NCBI GenBank assembly: GCA_964584315.1
Contig: CAZOZO010000010.1
Span: forward strand, 1-64,000
DNA length: 64,000 nucleotides
Direction: 5' to 3'
Source of the DNA: CAXXOK01 sp964584315
GTDB taxonomy: Bacteria > Bacillota > Clostridia > Christensenellales > Aristaeellaceae
Made by a program: the position numbers and the translations under genes. How positions within the stretch are numbered: position 1 is the stretch's first letter; every line of letters starts with the position of its first letter. This document shows positions 15,975-25,588 of this stretch, piece after piece. Under the pieces are notes generated by a model, which saw only the letters and a list, made by a program, of their open reading frames with translations, was not told the origin of the DNA and ran no database searches.

Positions 15975-15993
15975 TATTTTTGTCCTGCCTGCT

Positions 15994-17379
15994 TTAGGCC
16001 CTACCGCCTACCGTCATCTTCTTCACCCGTATCATCGGCTGGCCTACGTTCACCGGCACCGAGCCGCTCACGCTACCGCACATGCCCTGCGCCATTTTCA
16101 TTTCGCGCCCCACGCGGTCGATCTGCATCAGCACGTCCGCGCCCTTGCCGATCAGCGATGCGCCGCGCACCGGCGTCGTGATGCGCCCGTCCTTCACCAG
16201 GTACCCCTCCGCCACCGCGAAGTTGAACCCGCCCGTCGCGGGGTCTACCGAGCCGCCGCCCAGCTTTTTGGCGTACAGCCCGTCGCCCATCGTGGATATC
16301 ATCTCGCGCTCGTCGTCCTGCCCGGCGGCGATGTAGGTATTGCGCATCCTTGACGTGGGCGCGTAGGCATAGCTCTGCCTGCGGCCGCTGCCCGTGGGCT
16401 CCATATCCATGCGCTTGCCGCCCAGCTTGTCGATCATGTAATTTTTCAGCATTCCGTTTTCGATCAGCACCAGCCGCGTGGTGGCCATGCCCTCATCGTC
16501 CACGCGCAGGCTGCCCCACTCGTTAGGAAGGGTTCCGTCGTCCACCGCCGTCACGCAACTAGCGGCGATCTGCTGGCCCAGCTTGCCCGCAAACTCGCTC
16601 ATGCCAAAGGCCACGCTGGTCGCTTCCAAACTGTGCCCGCAGGCCTCGTGGAAGATCACCCCGCCGAAGCCGTTGTCGATCGCCACCGGCATCACGCCTG
16701 CGGGGCATTCCGGTGCGTGCAGCATCAGCCGCGCCGTTTCCGCCGCGTCGCGGCCCACGCGTGCGGGGTCTACCCGCGCGGCAAACAGCTCGTAGCCCAT
16801 CAGCGCCCCGGGGCCTTCGTGCCCCTGCTGCTTTTCCTTGCCGTCGCTGGCCACGGCCACGCACGCCATGCGCGTGCGCACGCGGGTGTCCTCCACGTAC
16901 AGGCCGTCGCTGTTGACGATGATCACATCCTGCTCGCTGTCAAACAGCGTGCAGCTCACTTGCTCGATCTCCGCGCTCACGCCACGCGCCGCCGCGTCGG
17001 CCGCGCGCAAGTAGTCCAGCTTGCGCCTGGTTTCCGTTTGGCTGGGGTACTGGCGGAACACCTGCGGCGGGGGCATGTCCGGCGTGCTCAGGCCCTTGGC
17101 GCGCAGCTGACCCTTGCGCTGGGCGCGCACCGCCGATGCCGCCTGCTGGGCGCAGCGCAGCAGGCCCTCTCGGTCGGTATCGTTGGTGTAAGCGTAGATG
17201 GCGTTCAGCCCGCTGAAAATGCGGATGCCCGCGCCATGGATGCGCCCAGAGTTGATCAGCTCCACCTTGCCGCCCAGCAATTGCAGGTTATTGGTGCGCT
17301 GATCCTCGTAAAATATCTCCGCAAAATCGCCGCCCGTAGCAAGGGCCGCGTCCAGCACGTCGCGTGCGTAATCCTTCAT
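15994..17379 (-). CDS. tldD: TldD zinc metallopeptidase subunit
   Basis: 461 aa. The zinc motif HEACGH (His244-Glu245-His249) lies in the segment FGGVIFHEACGHSLEA, as in all TldD proteins. The N-terminal domain resembles TldE, its partner gene 250 bp downstream. Together they process or degrade short peptides in the cytoplasm. Its start lies 24 bp after the pgmB stop, so pgmB, tldD and perhaps tldE form one transcript. No modified-peptide biosynthesis gene is seen in the window, so housekeeping peptide turnover is the safer reading. Confidence 0.93.
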   Translation of the reverse strand: MKDYARDVLDAALATGGDFAEIFYEDQRTNNLQLLGGKVELINSGRIHGAGIRIFSGLNAIYAYTNDTDREGLLRCAQQAASAVRAQRKGQLRAKGLSTPDMPPPQVFRQYPSQTETRRKLDYLRAADAAARGVSAEIEQVSCTLFDSEQDVIIVNSDGLYVEDTRVRTRMACVAVASDGKEKQQGHEGPGALMGYELFAARVDPARVGRDAAETARLMLHAPECPAGVMPVAIDNGFGGVIFHEACGHSLEATSVAFGMSEFAGKLGQQIAASCVTAVDDGTLPNEWGSLRVDDEGMATTRLVLIENGMLKNYMIDKLGGKRMDMEPTGSGRRQSYAYAPTSRMRNTYIAAGQDDEREMISTMGDGLYAKKLGGGSVDPATGGFNFAVAEGYLVKDGRITTPVRGASLIGKGADVLMQIDRVGREMKMAQGMCGSVSGSVPVNVGQPMIRVKKMTVGGRA

Positions 17380-17403
17380 GCTTCAAAATCCTCCTTGGGT
17401 GTG

Positions 17404-18045
17404 TCAGGCGAGGATCGTTTCCAGCTTTACCTCGCTCAAATCATGCGCGCGGTAGGTGGCGCGGGGGTGCTCCGCGGCGGAGCCAACGCCCAGCGCCTTC
17501 ATGCCGCCGGCCAGCGCAGCCTCCACGCCCGCGTCCGCATCCTCCACCACCAGGCAATCCGCGGGCGCAAGTTTCAGCAGCTTCGCGGCCAGCAAAAATA
17601 CCTCGGGGTCGGGCTTGCTGCGGGATATCTGGTTGCCGTCCGCCACCGCGTCAAAGTAGTCGCTCAGCCCGATCTGTGCAAGGATGATGGGCGTGTTGCG
17701 GCTGGACGAGCCGATGGCCACCTTGACGCCTTTCTTGCGCAGCGCCTGAAGCACGTCCATCGCGCCGGGCAGGATGTCCGCAGGGGTGAGCTTGCCGATC
17801 AGCTCCACGTAATAGGCGTTCTTGCGCGCGGCCATCGCGTCCTTCTGCGCGGGGGTATAGGTGCGCGTCGCCTTTTCCAGTATAATGTCCAGGCTGTCCA
17901 TGCGGCTCACGCCGCGCAACCGTTCGTTGATATGCCGGTCAAACGCAATGCCTTCCTCGTCCGCCATGCGCTGCCAAGCCAAATAGTGGCAGTCGTCCGT
18001 GGAGACGATCACGCCATCCAAATCAAAAATCACGCCTTTTACCAT
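17404..18045 (-). CDS. pgmB: Beta-phosphoglucomutase (HAD superfamily)
   Basis: 213 aa. HAD motif I is FDLDGVIVS with nucleophile Asp8 and acid/base Asp10. The cap segment HYLAWQRMADEEGI and NERLRGVSRMDSL are diagnostic of beta-PGM. GSSSRN (motif II), KPDPEVF (motif III) and VVEDADAG (motif IV) follow. It interconverts beta-glucose 1-phosphate and glucose 6-phosphate after phosphorolysis of maltose, trehalose or kojibiose-type sugars. No disaccharide phosphorylase is in the window. A longer frame starts at 18114; the ATG at 18045 gives the family N-terminus. The divergent neighbour is a sugar-import ATPase. Confidence 0.92.
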   Translation of the reverse strand: MVKGVIFDLDGVIVSTDDCHYLAWQRMADEEGIAFDRHINERLRGVSRMDSLDIILEKATRTYTPAQKDAMAARKNAYYVELIGKLTPADILPGAMDVLQALRKKGVKVAIGSSSRNTPIILAQIGLSDYFDAVADGNQISRSKPDPEVFLLAAKLLKLAPADCLVVEDADAGVEAALAGGMKALGVGSAAEHPRATYRAHDLSEVKLETILA

Positions 18046-18082
18046 GCCAAACCCATCCTCTCGTCGGCTGGTGCCGAGCGTT

Positions 18083-18094
18083 GTTATTATACCA
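18083..18094 (-). promoter_or_regulatory. Extended -10 promoter of pgmB
   Basis: Minus strand TGGTATAAT (TATAAT at 18091-18086 with a TGn extension), about 40 bp before the pgmB start. No convincing -35 box. Confidence 0.5.
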
Positions 18095-18169
18095 CGCCCC
18101 TGCGCGAAATGCATCCCCTGAGGCGCTGCAACGCTTTCACCCCGTGATCTGGCCCCTGTTTGCCCAGCG

Positions 18170-18184
18170 TGTACATCGTGTACA
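18170..18184. promoter_or_regulatory. TGTACA-N3-TGTACA inverted repeat
   Basis: Two palindromic TGTACA hexamers three bases apart, in the divergent gap between pgmB and the sugar ATPase gene, 35 bp before the latter's -35 box. It could be an operator; no regulator gene is nearby. Confidence 0.35.
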
Positions 18185-18218
18185 AAGCCGTTTCAGAATC
18201 TTTGTGACTTTGCACCAT

Positions 18219-18246
18219 TTGCAACCACGCCGGAAACCGTTATAAT
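18219..18246 (+). promoter_or_regulatory. Promoter of the sugar ABC ATPase gene
   Basis: TTGCAA (18219-18224), 16-bp spacer, TATAAT (18241-18246), 65 bp before the ATG. AACGGAGGAGG provides the ribosome site. Confidence 0.75.
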
Positions 18247-18310
18247 AAGCCCATGATGAACGGTATGAACAGCCGACGCCGTTCCAATTAAACGGAGGAG
18301 GATCTTTAAA

Positions 18311-19432
<1,122 letters not shown>

Positions 19433-19445
19433 TCCTCCTATCGCA

Positions 19446-19474
19446 GGCCCCCGCGTTTTGCGCGGGGGCCTTTT
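19446..19474 (+). terminator. Terminator of the sugar ATPase gene
   Basis: GGCCCCCGC and GCGGGGGCC form a strong stem around a T-rich loop, followed by TTTTC. The rest of the gap up to 19700 shows no gene. Confidence 0.9.
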
Positions 19475-19704
19475 CGTGTCGCCATCCGCACAGGCATCGG
19501 CCAAAGCTCCACATGCCCGCGACGGCTGGCCGCCAGCGCCGCTTTGCTTGGTGAGCGCAGAACGTCGCAACCCCCGGCCCCATCCACGGTGACTGCCCAC
19601 GCATGCCGAGTCGCATCCACCTCCTTCCCATGCCGCCGCATTGCGCCCCATGTGCTGTCAAAGTCATCAAACCCTTTTGCCGTCTTGGTTTTATCAACTT
19701 TTGA

Positions 19705-19717
19705 TTAGACTGTCTAA
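19705..19717. promoter_or_regulatory. TTAGAC-T-GTCTAA operator-like palindrome
   Basis: A perfect 6-1-6 inverted repeat ending 9 bp before the -35 box of the reductase/oxoamine synthase operon. Its form resembles operators of TetR-family lipid or efflux regulators. No regulator gene is beside it. Confidence 0.5.
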
Positions 19718-19726
19718 CAAAATTGG

Positions 19727-19755
19727 TTGCAAGAGCCGTGCATTTGCGGTATAAT
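19727..19755 (+). promoter_or_regulatory. Promoter of the reductase/oxoamine synthase operon
   Basis: TTGCAA (19727-19732), 17-bp spacer, TATAAT (19750-19755). Two copies of ACTGATACCG (19771-19780 and 19782-19791) lie in the leader, partly overlapping the GGAGG ribosome site. Confidence 0.8.
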
Positions 19756-19801
19756 CTGGCTGTTTATTGTACTGATACCGCACTGATACCGGAGGTACAT
19801 C

Positions 19802-20638
19802 GTGAACAAGGGAACCGTCTGGGTCATCGGCGCATCCAGCGGGCTGGGCTTGGCGACGGCGGAAGCCTTCGCGGCCGACGGCTGGCTGGTGGTGTCGGGG
19901 GCGCGAAGTTTTCGCGTGCCATCGGCAAACGGCCCTGCCGAAAACCGCATCCACACCCTGCCCCTTGACGTGACCGATGCTGCGAGCCGCGAGGCTTTTG
20001 CCGCGGAGGCCCTCAAGGCAAGCCCGCGCGTGGATGCGCTGGTTTACTGCGCCGCCGTGCTGGTGCTGGGCCCATGCGAGCACACCAGCCACGCGGAGTA
20101 CGAGCGTGTGATGCAGACCAACTTTCTGGGCATGGTGGCGATGGTGCAACTGGCCTTGCCACACATGCGCGCGCAGGGCGGCGGCAAGGTGGTGCTGTTC
20201 AGCTCCATCAACGGGCTGTTGGGCGTGCCGTTCCAAAGCGCCTACACCGCCAGCAAGCACGCCATCGAGGGCTATGCGGAGTGCCTCGCCATGGAAGCCA
20301 GGCCTTTTGGGGTGCAGGTATGCCTGGTGGAGCCGGGCGACCACCGCGGCGGCAGCCAGCACACGCGCCTGCACGCCGCCGCGCCAGAGGGCGACCCCTA
20401 CGCCGACGCATGCCGCACGGCCTGCGCCATCATCCACCGCGACGAGACGGGCGGGCTCTCGCCCATTCGCCTTGGGCAAAAGGTGGTGCGCAACGTAAAC
20501 CGCAGGCGCATGCGCTTCCGCCTGCTGGTCGCCAAGCCTGACCAGCGGCTGGCTGTGCTGATCCACCGCCTGCTGCCCGCGTGGGTGAATTTCGCCATCC
20601 TGCGCGACTACTACGGAAAAGGAGGCAAGCCTTCATGA
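19802..20638 (+). CDS. Short-chain dehydrogenase/reductase, candidate 3-oxo-sphinganine reductase
   Basis: 278 aa, GTG start with GGAGGT upstream. Rossmann motif GASSGLG (10-16), Asn107, and the catalytic set Ser135, Tyr148 and Lys152 (YTASK) mark a classical SDR. The usual NNAG motif reads YCAA. The C-terminus has a basic stretch and a hydrophobic segment (LLPAWVNFAIL) that may touch the membrane. Its stop overlaps the next start (ATGA at 20635-20638), so it is translationally coupled to the fused oxoamine synthase. From this pairing I infer that it reduces the 3-keto group of the product, as KDSR/CerR do in sphingolipid synthesis. Substrate is inference. Confidence 0.85.
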   Translation: MNKGTVWVIGASSGLGLATAEAFAADGWLVVSGARSFRVPSANGPAENRIHTLPLDVTDAASREAFAAEALKASPRVDALVYCAAVLVLGPCEHTSHAEYERVMQTNFLGMVAMVQLALPHMRAQGGGKVVLFSSINGLLGVPFQSAYTASKHAIEGYAECLAMEARPFGVQVCLVEPGDHRGGSQHTRLHAAAPEGDPYADACRTACAIIHRDETGGLSPIRLGQKVVRNVNRRRMRFRLLVAKPDQRLAVLIHRLLPAWVNFAILRDYYGKGGKPS

Positions 20639-23600
20639 GCCGGACCGACATTGCCGCTATCAGCAACGCGCTGCGCGCGGATATGCGCCTGAAAACCATT
20701 TATGAGATCATCTGCAATTATGGGGATACCGAAGCCGCCGTTTGGCTTGAAAACGGTCAGGAGAAAACCTGCACCTTTGCCGACTATGCCCGCGTGACCC
20801 GCAACTACGCCGCCGCCCTCCGGGGCATGGTGGGCGCGGAAACGGGCGCGTATGTGGGCCTCTCCATGGATACCGGCAAGGACTGGTTCCCCACGTTCTG
20901 GGGCGTGATCCAGGCGGGCTACAACGCCATATTGCTGGATATGTCGCTGGGCGACGATATGGTAAACTACCTGCTTTCGCAAGCCGGCGCGAAGGCGCTG
21001 GTGACCACCAAGCCCCGCGAGCTGGCAGGCGGCGTGAAGCTGGTGGATGCGAAGGCCCTCGCGAATGCGCCCGAAGCCCCCGCCGATTTTGCGCCCGAAT
21101 ACGGCGATCAGGTGGGCCTTTGTACCAGCGGCACCACGGGCACCAGCCGCATCTTCGTGTATGATGGCCGCGCCATCGTGGAGCAGGTGCTCTCCTCCGA
21201 GCTGCTGCACAAGGCGCAAAAGCGCATCCTCGCGGTGGAACACCGCCGTGCGCTGGCCTTTTTACCCTTCCACCATGTGTTTGGCTTTATGGCCAACGTG
21301 ATGTGGGTGCCGTTCCTGGGCTACGCGAACATCTACCTCGAAAACCGCACCCCGCAGGTCATTTTGGAGACCTCGCAAAAGTGCAAGCCCGATATGCTGA
21401 TGGCCGTGCCGCTGCTGGCCAACAACTTCTGCGCCGGGCTTGCGCGCAACCTGCAAAAGCAGAGCCCGCTCAAGCGCGGCCTGTTCAAGGCCATGAAAGG
21501 CCTGAGCCTCGGCCTGCAAACCGTGGCGCCCAGCTTTGGCCTGTTTGTGGCGGAGAAACTGCTCTTCAAGAGCGTGGATGCCAAGCTGTTGGGCACCGGC
21601 GTCAAGGTGATCATCCTGGGCGGTAGCCACACTCCCAGCGAGCACCTGCGCACGCTGAATGCGCTTGGCTACTACACCGTGTGCGGCTTCGGCATGACCG
21701 AGACGGCCGTGACCAGCGTGGAAACCACCCTGAACCTCAAAAAGCGGGTGAGTGGCTCGGTGGGCAAGCCCCTCAACAACGTCGAGTATCGCGTGACCCC
21801 CGGCGAAGCCAAGGGGCGGCGCGGCGAGATGCTCATCCGCGGCAACTCCATCCACACCGGCAGGCTGGTGGATGGCAAGCTGCTGCCGCCGGACACGCTG
21901 GAGGGCGGCTGGTACCCCACCGGCGATGTGGTGCGCCTTGAAAAGGGCGACCGCATGTTTGTCGAGGGCCGCTGCAAGGACGTCATTATCAACGAATCCG
22001 GCGAGAACGTGTACCCGGACGAGCTGGAGGACGCTTTCAGCGCCATCGAGGGCGTAGAGCAGTTTACCGTATTGGGCGTGAAGAAGCCCGGCAAAAACCA
22101 GCGGTACGAGGATATCGTGCTGGTGATGAACGTGGGCGAGCACTACAAGGACGACGCCTACCTTGAGGGCGTGATGCAGAAGGTGCTGGCTGTGAACGCC
22201 AAGCTGCCCACGCTCAAGCGCCTGAGCCGCGTGATCGTAACCCCCGAGAAGCTGCCGTTGGTGAACGGCATCAAGGTCAAGCGCCTTGCCCTCAAATCCA
22301 TCATCGAGGAGAACAAGCTGGGCTACCGCGACCTGCGCATGGCCGCGCAGAAGGCCGTGCCTGCCGAGGCGCCCGCCCCCGAAGTGGTCGCCAAGGAGGT
22401 CAAGCCCGTAGACCTGCAAATGGAGGAGATCAAGCAGAAGGTGCGCGCCCTCTACGCCGACGCGCTCAGCATGGACGCCGCCGCCATACCGGACGACGCG
22501 CACTTCATCGACGACCTGCACGGCGACAGCCTGCAGGTGCTGGCTGCCTCGCTCAAGGCCGAGGAGCAGTTCAGCGTGACCATCCCCGTGGAGGAGTATG
22601 GCCGCTGCACCACGGTAAGCGACATGGCGGCGCTCATCTACGGCAAGCTGAACGGCGTGGGCGCTTATGAGAGCCAGTCCCAGCCGGATGAGGAGATCAC
22701 GCCCATCCGCCGCTTTGAAGACGCGCCGGAGTTTATCGCCTTCCAGAAGCGCATGCAGGCGCTCATGCAGGAGGGGGCGGACAACCCCTACTTCGTGTGC
22801 CACGAATCGCCCCTGCGCGACACCAGCCTGATGGCGGGGCACGAGGTGCTCAATTTCGGCAGCTACAACTATGTGGGCATGAGCGGCCGCCCCGAGGTAC
22901 AGGCCGCCGCCAAGGCCGCCATCGACAAATACGGCACCAGCGCCAGCGGCAGCCGCCTGCTGGCGGGTGAAAAGAAGCTGTATCAGGAGCTGGAGCGCGA
23001 GCTGGCCGCGTGGAAGCATTCCGAGTCCTGCTTGGTACTGGTGGGCGGCCACTCTACCAACGTGACCGCGGTGGGCAACTTCTGCGGCAAAAACGACCTG
23101 ATCGTGTACGACGCGCTGGCGCACAACTCCATCGAGCAGGGCTGCCGCCTGAGCCGCGCCACCAGCAAGCCCTTCCCCCACAACGACCCCGAGGCGCTGG
23201 AGAGCATCCTGCGCACGCAGCGGAACCGCTACGCCAAGGTGCTGATCATCATTGAGGGCGCGTACAGCATGGATGGCGACATCGCCAACGTGCTCGCCTT
23301 TGTGGCGCTCAAGAAGAAGTACGGCTGCTTCCTGATGGTGGACGAGGCGCACAGTGCCTGCGTGATCGGCCAGACAGGCGGCGGCGTGGACGAGTACTTT
23401 GGGTTGGAGCCAAACGACGTGGACATCAAGATGGGCACGCTATCCAAGGGCCTTGGCGCGTGCGGCGGCTACCTCGCAGGCCCCGCTGCCATCATTGAGT
23501 ATCTGCGCTATAACCTGCCGGGCTTCGTGTTCAGCGTGGGCATCTCGCCGCCGCTGGCCGCCGCCACGCTGGAGAGCGTGCGCCAGCTGCAGCACAACCC

Positions 23601-23934
23601 GCAGATCATGGCGGATATGAAGCGCAACATCGACTGCTTCGTGGCCGAGGCCAAGAAGCGCAATCTGGATATCTGCCTCGCGGGGCACACGGCCATCATC
23701 CCCATCCTTGTCGGGCGGGATGAGGATGCGTTCCTGCTTAGCAACAAGCTGCGCGAGCGCGGCGTGTTCGTGCCCCCGGCGGTGTATCCCGCCGTGCCCA
23801 AGAATAAAGCGCGCCTTCGCTTCTGCGTGATCAGCGAGCACAAGCCGGAACAGATCGCGCAGGCGCTGGACAGGCTGGTGGTGCTCGCGGACGAGCTGGG
23901 CATCGTATTGCCCAAGCGGGTGTACGAAGGCTGA
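20635..23934 (+). CDS. Fused acyl-AMP ligase - acyl carrier protein - alpha-oxoamine synthase (serine palmitoyltransferase-like)
   Basis: 1099 aa with three parts. (1) About 1-575: ANL adenylating enzyme with TSGTTG (164-169), GFGMTE (351-356), YPTGD (427-431), the GRCKDVIINESGENVYP hinge and catalytic Lys547 region. (2) About 595-675: acyl carrier protein with the phosphopantetheine site DSL (Ser632). (3) About 690-1099: fold-type I PLP alpha-oxoamine synthase with SYNYVGM, TSASGSR, DEAHS (903-907) and PLP lysine Lys938 in TLSKG. The logical reaction is to activate a fatty acid, load it on the built-in carrier and condense it with an amino acid, as serine palmitoyltransferase does. Biotin-type 7-keto-8-aminopelargonate synthesis does not need an attached ligase of this size. 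Amino acid choice is unknown. Start chosen by AGGAGG and ATGA overlap. Confidence 0.9.
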   Translation: MSRTDIAAISNALRADMRLKTIYEIICNYGDTEAAVWLENGQEKTCTFADYARVTRNYAAALRGMVGAETGAYVGLSMDTGKDWFPTFWGVIQAGYNAILLDMSLGDDMVNYLLSQAGAKALVTTKPRELAGGVKLVDAKALANAPEAPADFAPEYGDQVGLCTSGTTGTSRIFVYDGRAIVEQVLSSELLHKAQKRILAVEHRRALAFLPFHHVFGFMANVMWVPFLGYANIYLENRTPQVILETSQKCKPDMLMAVPLLANNFCAGLARNLQKQSPLKRGLFKAMKGLSLGLQTVAPSFGLFVAEKLLFKSVDAKLLGTGVKVIILGGSHTPSEHLRTLNALGYYTVCGFGMTETAVTSVETTLNLKKRVSGSVGKPLNNVEYRVTPGEAKGRRGEMLIRGNSIHTGRLVDGKLLPPDTLEGGWYPTGDVVRLEKGDRMFVEGRCKDVIINESGENVYPDELEDAFSAIEGVEQFTVLGVKKPGKNQRYEDIVLVMNVGEHYKDDAYLEGVMQKVLAVNAKLPTLKRLSRVIVTPEKLPLVNGIKVKRLALKSIIEENKLGYRDLRMAAQKAVPAEAPAPEVVAKEVKPVDLQMEEIKQKVRALYADALSMDAAAIPDDAHFIDDLHGDSLQVLAASLKAEEQFSVTIPVEEYGRCTTVSDMAALIYGKLNGVGAYESQSQPDEEITPIRRFEDAPEFIAFQKRMQALMQEGADNPYFVCHESPLRDTSLMAGHEVLNFGSYNYVGMSGRPEVQAAAKAAIDKYGTSASGSRLLAGEKKLYQELERELAAWKHSESCLVLVGGHSTNVTAVGNFCGKNDLIVYDALAHNSIEQGCRLSRATSKPFPHNDPEALESILRTQRNRYAKVLIIIEGAYSMDGDIANVLAFVALKKKYGCFLMVDEAHSACVIGQTGGGVDEYFGLEPNDVDIKMGTLSKGLGACGGYLAGPAAIIEYLRYNLPGFVFSVGISPPLAAATLESVRQLQHNPQIMADMKRNIDCFVAEAKKRNLDICLAGHTAIIPILVGRDEDAFLLSNKLRERGVFVPPAVYPAVPKNKARLRFCVISEHKPEQIAQALDRLVVLADELGIVLPKRVYEG

Positions 23935-23947
23935 GGACGATTATTGC

Positions 23948-23985
23948 AAAGGCGGGCCGAGGGCGAATGCCCGGCCCGCCTTTTT
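23948..23985 (+). terminator. Terminator of the oxoamine synthase operon
   Basis: AAAGGCGGGCCG pairs with CGGCCCGCCTTT, followed by a T-run. Confidence 0.9.
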
Positions 23986-23990
23986 ATGCC

Positions 23991-24024
23991 AAAAGCGCGC
24001 CCCGCAGTTGCAGGGCGCGCTTTT
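23991..24024 (-). terminator. Terminator of the DEAD-box helicase gene
   Basis: A perfect 12-bp stem (23991-24002 with 24013-24024) that reads GCGCGCTTTT on both strands. It sits 13 bp after the stop codon of the minus-strand helicase. Confidence 0.85.
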
Positions 24025-24037
24025 GGCTTATTTTCTT

Positions 24038-25588
24038 TTACCGGCTCTCGTACTTGCGGGGGCGGGGCTGCGCCTGCCGCCGCTCGTAGCTCTGCTCCGC
24101 GCGCTGCGGCTGGGGGCGCTCCGCCCGTGCTGCCTGCGCCTGCGGGCGCGCCGCACGCTGCTGCATGGGCTGGGCCTGCGGGCGTTCGCCGCGCTGGGGC
24201 ATGGCGCGCTCCGTGCGCGCAGCCTGGGGGCGCTCCTCACGCGTCTGGGGCCTGCCTTGCCAGCCGCTGGCCTGCGCTTCGCGCCTCATACCCTGTTGGG
24301 GCTGTGCCTGCCTCGTGCCGGACGGGCGCGCCAGCGGCATTCCTTGCGGCCTTGCGACCACGGGCGCTCGGCGCTCGGCCACGGCCTCGCCGCGCATGTT
24401 CACGCGCGCGACGCGCTCCGGCCGCGGGGGCCGCGGCTCCTTGACCGTCTCGGTAAACACTTCCATGGGCCACGCGCTCTCCAGCCGCGGTATCTTTTTA
24501 CCGATCAGCTTTTCGATGGCGTAAAGGCTCTTCATTTCGTCGATGCAGCAAAAGCTGACGGCGTCGCCCGCCAGCCCCGCGCGGCCCGTGCGGCCGATGC
24601 GGTGCACGTAGGCCTCCGGCTCCACGGGCAGGTCATAGTTGAACACATGGCTCAGGCCCGCCACATCGATGCCGCGCGCCGCGATATCGGTGGCGATCAG
24701 CACCTTGAGATCGCCGCCCTTGAATGCGCCCATGGCCTGCTGCCGCGCGCTCTGGCTCTTGTCGCCGTGGATGGCCATCGAATTTACACCAAGGTGGGCC
24801 AGCTCGCGCACAACGCGGTCCGCGCCGTGCTTGGTGCGGGTGAACACCAGCGCGTTTTCCACCTCCGGCTTCTTGAGTAGCTCCGCCAGCAGGTATTTCT
24901 TGTTCACCTTGTCCACCATGTACAGGGTCTGGCGGATGGTATCCACCGTGCTGCTCACAGGGTCGACCTTGACGGTCTCAGGGTCGTTCAAAATGCTCAC
25001 GGCGAGCTTTTCGACCTCGTCCGGCATGGTGGCGGAGAAAAACAGCGTCTGCCGCTGCTTGGGCAGCTGAGCGATCACGCGCTTCACATCGTGGATGAAG
25101 CCCATATCCAGCATCCTGTCCGCCTCGTCCAGCACGAAAATCTCGATCTGGTCAAGGTGGATGTATCCCTGCCCGATCAGGTCGTTCAGGCGGCCCGGGG
25201 TGGCGATCAAAACCTGCACGCCGCGCTTTAAGGCTTCCACCTGCGGCACCTGGCTCACGCCGCCGAATACCACGGTACTCCGCATCGGCAGGTGCTTGCC
25301 GTACAGGGCAAAGTTTTCCTGAATCTGAATGGCCAGCTCGCGCGTGGGGGTCAAAATCAGGGCACGGGGCTTGCGGCTGCCGTCCAGTTTTTCGGTAAAG
25401 AGGCGCTGCAAAATAGGCAGCGCGAATGCGGCGGTCTTGCCGGTGCCGGTCTGCGCGCAGCCCAGCACGTCGCGGCCATTCAGTACCAGCGGGATGGTCT
25501 CGCGCTGGATGGGGGTGGGTTCCTCGTAGCCCGCCTCATGCGTCGCTTTCAGGAGGGGCGCGATCAGGGGCATTTCGTAGAAGGTCAT
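24038..25588 (-). CDS. DEAD-box RNA helicase (RhlE/CshA type)
   Basis: 516 aa. Q motif PTPIQ (24-28), Walker A AQTGTGKT (45-52), PTREL, DEAD (154-157), SAT (185-187) and HRIGRTGR in domain 2. The last 130 residues are a disordered tail rich in Arg, Gln, Pro and Ala with repeated ERPQ-like units, typical of RNA-binding tails. Such enzymes unwind structured mRNA and rRNA and often support growth in the cold. A long leader of about 200 nt precedes it. A frame extends upstream to 25693, but the family N-terminus and AAAGGA place the start at 25588. Confidence 0.93.
   Translation of the reverse strand: MTFYEMPLIAPLLKATHEAGYEEPTPIQRETIPLVLNGRDVLGCAQTGTGKTAAFALPILQRLFTEKLDGSRKPRALILTPTRELAIQIQENFALYGKHLPMRSTVVFGGVSQVPQVEALKRGVQVLIATPGRLNDLIGQGYIHLDQIEIFVLDEADRMLDMGFIHDVKRVIAQLPKQRQTLFFSATMPDEVEKLAVSILNDPETVKVDPVSSTVDTIRQTLYMVDKVNKKYLLAELLKKPEVENALVFTRTKHGADRVVRELAHLGVNSMAIHGDKSQSARQQAMGAFKGGDLKVLIATDIAARGIDVAGLSHVFNYDLPVEPEAYVHRIGRTGRAGLAGDAVSFCCIDEMKSLYAIEKLIGKKIPRLESAWPMEVFTETVKEPRPPRPERVARVNMRGEAVAERRAPVVARPQGMPLARPSGTRQAQPQQGMRREAQASGWQGRPQTREERPQAARTERAMPQRGERPQAQPMQQRAARPQAQAARAERPQPQRAEQSYERRQAQPRPRKYESR

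Noticed and set aside
16633..18147. Long open frame on the plus strand opposite tldD and pgmB
   Set aside because: It is antisense to two well-supported genes and has a His/Ala/Arg-rich composition typical of shadow frames in GC-rich DNA.
21262..23352. 696-codon open frame opposite the oxoamine synthase fusion
   Set aside because: A shadow of the real gene: His/Leu/Val/Gln-rich, no domain and no ribosome site.
20635..23934. Call of the fusion as biotin synthesis enzyme BioF
   Set aside because: BioF is about 390 aa and uses pimeloyl-CoA or -ACP made elsewhere. The fused ligase, carrier and reductase partner fit a long-chain amino-lipid route better, and no other bio gene except birA is present.
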